A stretch of 64,000 nt of DNA from positions 1 through 64,000 of the forward strand of contig CALAFB010000004.1 in assembly GCA_937891135.1 (NCBI GenBank), read 5' to 3'. The stretch comes from an uncultured Elusimicrobium sp. (GTDB taxonomy: Bacteria > Elusimicrobiota > Elusimicrobia > Elusimicrobiales > Elusimicrobiaceae). The notes under the pieces were generated by a model, which was given only the letters and a program-made list of their open reading frames with translations, was not told the origin of the DNA and did no database searches. This document shows, in pieces, positions 63,615 to 64,000 of the stretch. The translations under genes were made by a program, and so were the position numbers. Positions within the stretch are counted from its first letter, which is position 1. Each line of letters opens with the position of its first letter.

Positions 63615-64000
63615 ACCTGGGGATTTCTACGGAAGAACGCTTGGCCCGCATTCGTCTAAATGCTTTTTTATATTTTCGGGCGGATTGGTTACAACGGCTG
63701 GTAGATATTTTCGGTTCCGCCCAAGAAATTTTAAAACAAGATGCCAATACCCTAGCCCGCGAAGCCCATTTAAACCCTTCCACGGCCGCCAATTTACTGA
63801 AAGAAGCATTTACCATTAACCCGCAAGAGGAATGGGACAAAACCGAACAAATTGGTGGGCATATCTATGTACCGGAAGATGAAGAATATCCGCAATCCCT
63901 GCGTAACTGCAAAGAAGCCCCTATTGCCCTTTATGTACTCGGCAAACTGCCTACTGAAAATCAAGCGTGTGTAGGATTAGTTGGAACACGTAAAATCACC
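63611..64000 (+). CDS. dprA: DNA processing protein DprA, 5' part
   Basis: A 130-codon fragment cut by the window end. A helix-hairpin-helix-like N-terminus (residues 1-60) is followed by YVPEDEEYPQSLRNCKEAPIALYVLGKL and VGLVGTRKI, the start of the Rossmann domain of DprA (DNA_processg_A, Smf). DprA protects incoming single-stranded DNA and loads RecA. It follows comM directly, completing a competence pair. Confidence 0.93.
   Translation, partial: MNLGISTEERLARIRLNAFLYFRADWLQRLVDIFGSAQEILKQDANTLAREAHLNPSTAANLLKEAFTINPQEEWDKTEQIGGHIYVPEDEEYPQSLRNCKEAPIALYVLGKLPTENQACVGLVGTRKIT

Noticed and set aside
1..64000. CRISPR arrays, prophage, rRNA operon or insertion sequences
   Set aside because: No regularly spaced direct repeats, structural phage genes, rRNA sequence or transposase frames were seen; the only recombinase is the single integrase at 7063-8157.

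Overview
The window looks like a chromosomal segment of an anaerobic, Gram-negative bacterium, most probably a host-associated member of the Elusimicrobiota. This is inferred, not searched. The reasons are the many scattered type IV pilin genes with a near-identical GFTLIELLVVV start, lipid A synthesis (lpxB) and ferredoxin-based metabolism (a four-subunit 2-oxoacid:ferredoxin oxidoreductase, NfnAB and an H+-pyrophosphatase). No phage structural genes, transposases, rRNA or CRISPR arrays were seen.

Layout. 1-8.8 kb is an accessory island: a type I restriction-modification locus (hsdR, hsdM, a Ymh/TIGR02391-type gene and an AT-rich hsdS cut by the window edge), a tyrosine recombinase and a Fic protein. 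8.8-13.3 kb holds a signal-peptidase-like protein without its catalytic dyad and a Na/Pi cotransporter, separated by three copies of an intergenic repeat, then tRNA-Tyr. 13.4-17.9 kb is mutS-mutL. 18.0-26.9 kb is a probable minus-strand operon: hpt, ftsH, glmM, pdxJ, glmS, nnrD, a hydrolase and a HAD phosphatase. 27-32 kb carries two pilins around hppA. 32-38 kb carries a peptide transporter, an MFS-lpxB-rel-zinc ribbon operon and two pilin-like genes. 38.4-43.2 kb has tRNA-Phe, a small helical ORF, the oxidoreductase operon, msrC and a pilin. 43.2-52.3 kb has gatCA-nudix, a pilin, gatB, a MurJ-like flippase, two glycosyltransferases and tRNA-fMet. 52.3-55.6 kb has nfnAB, a YtxH protein and a pilin. 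56.2-64 kb is a tight operon: tpiA, deoC, a large DnaA-like AAA+ protein, two lipoproteins, comM and dprA (partial).

The most striking observation is a structured 5' leader of about 200-300 nt, present six times: before five pilin genes and one small non-pilin ORF. The copies differ in primary sequence but keep the same helices. A 9-10 bp long-range stem is perfectly paired in all six with six different sequences. In every copy the sequence just before the start codon, which includes the Shine-Dalgarno in the five pilin genes, can pair with a segment in the leader. One internal segment can pair with either an upstream or a downstream partner. I do not recognise this as any riboswitch, ribozyme or intron class I know; it looks like a new cis-regulatory RNA controlling pilin translation.

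A second layer is invasion of two of these pilin genes by palindromic repeats. They lengthen the pre-cleavage leader peptide to about 108 and 202 residues, and near the cleavage site an in-frame ATG with a good ribosome binding site has appeared. The pilins, comM and dprA together suggest a link to pili or DNA uptake, although no pilus assembly genes are in view.
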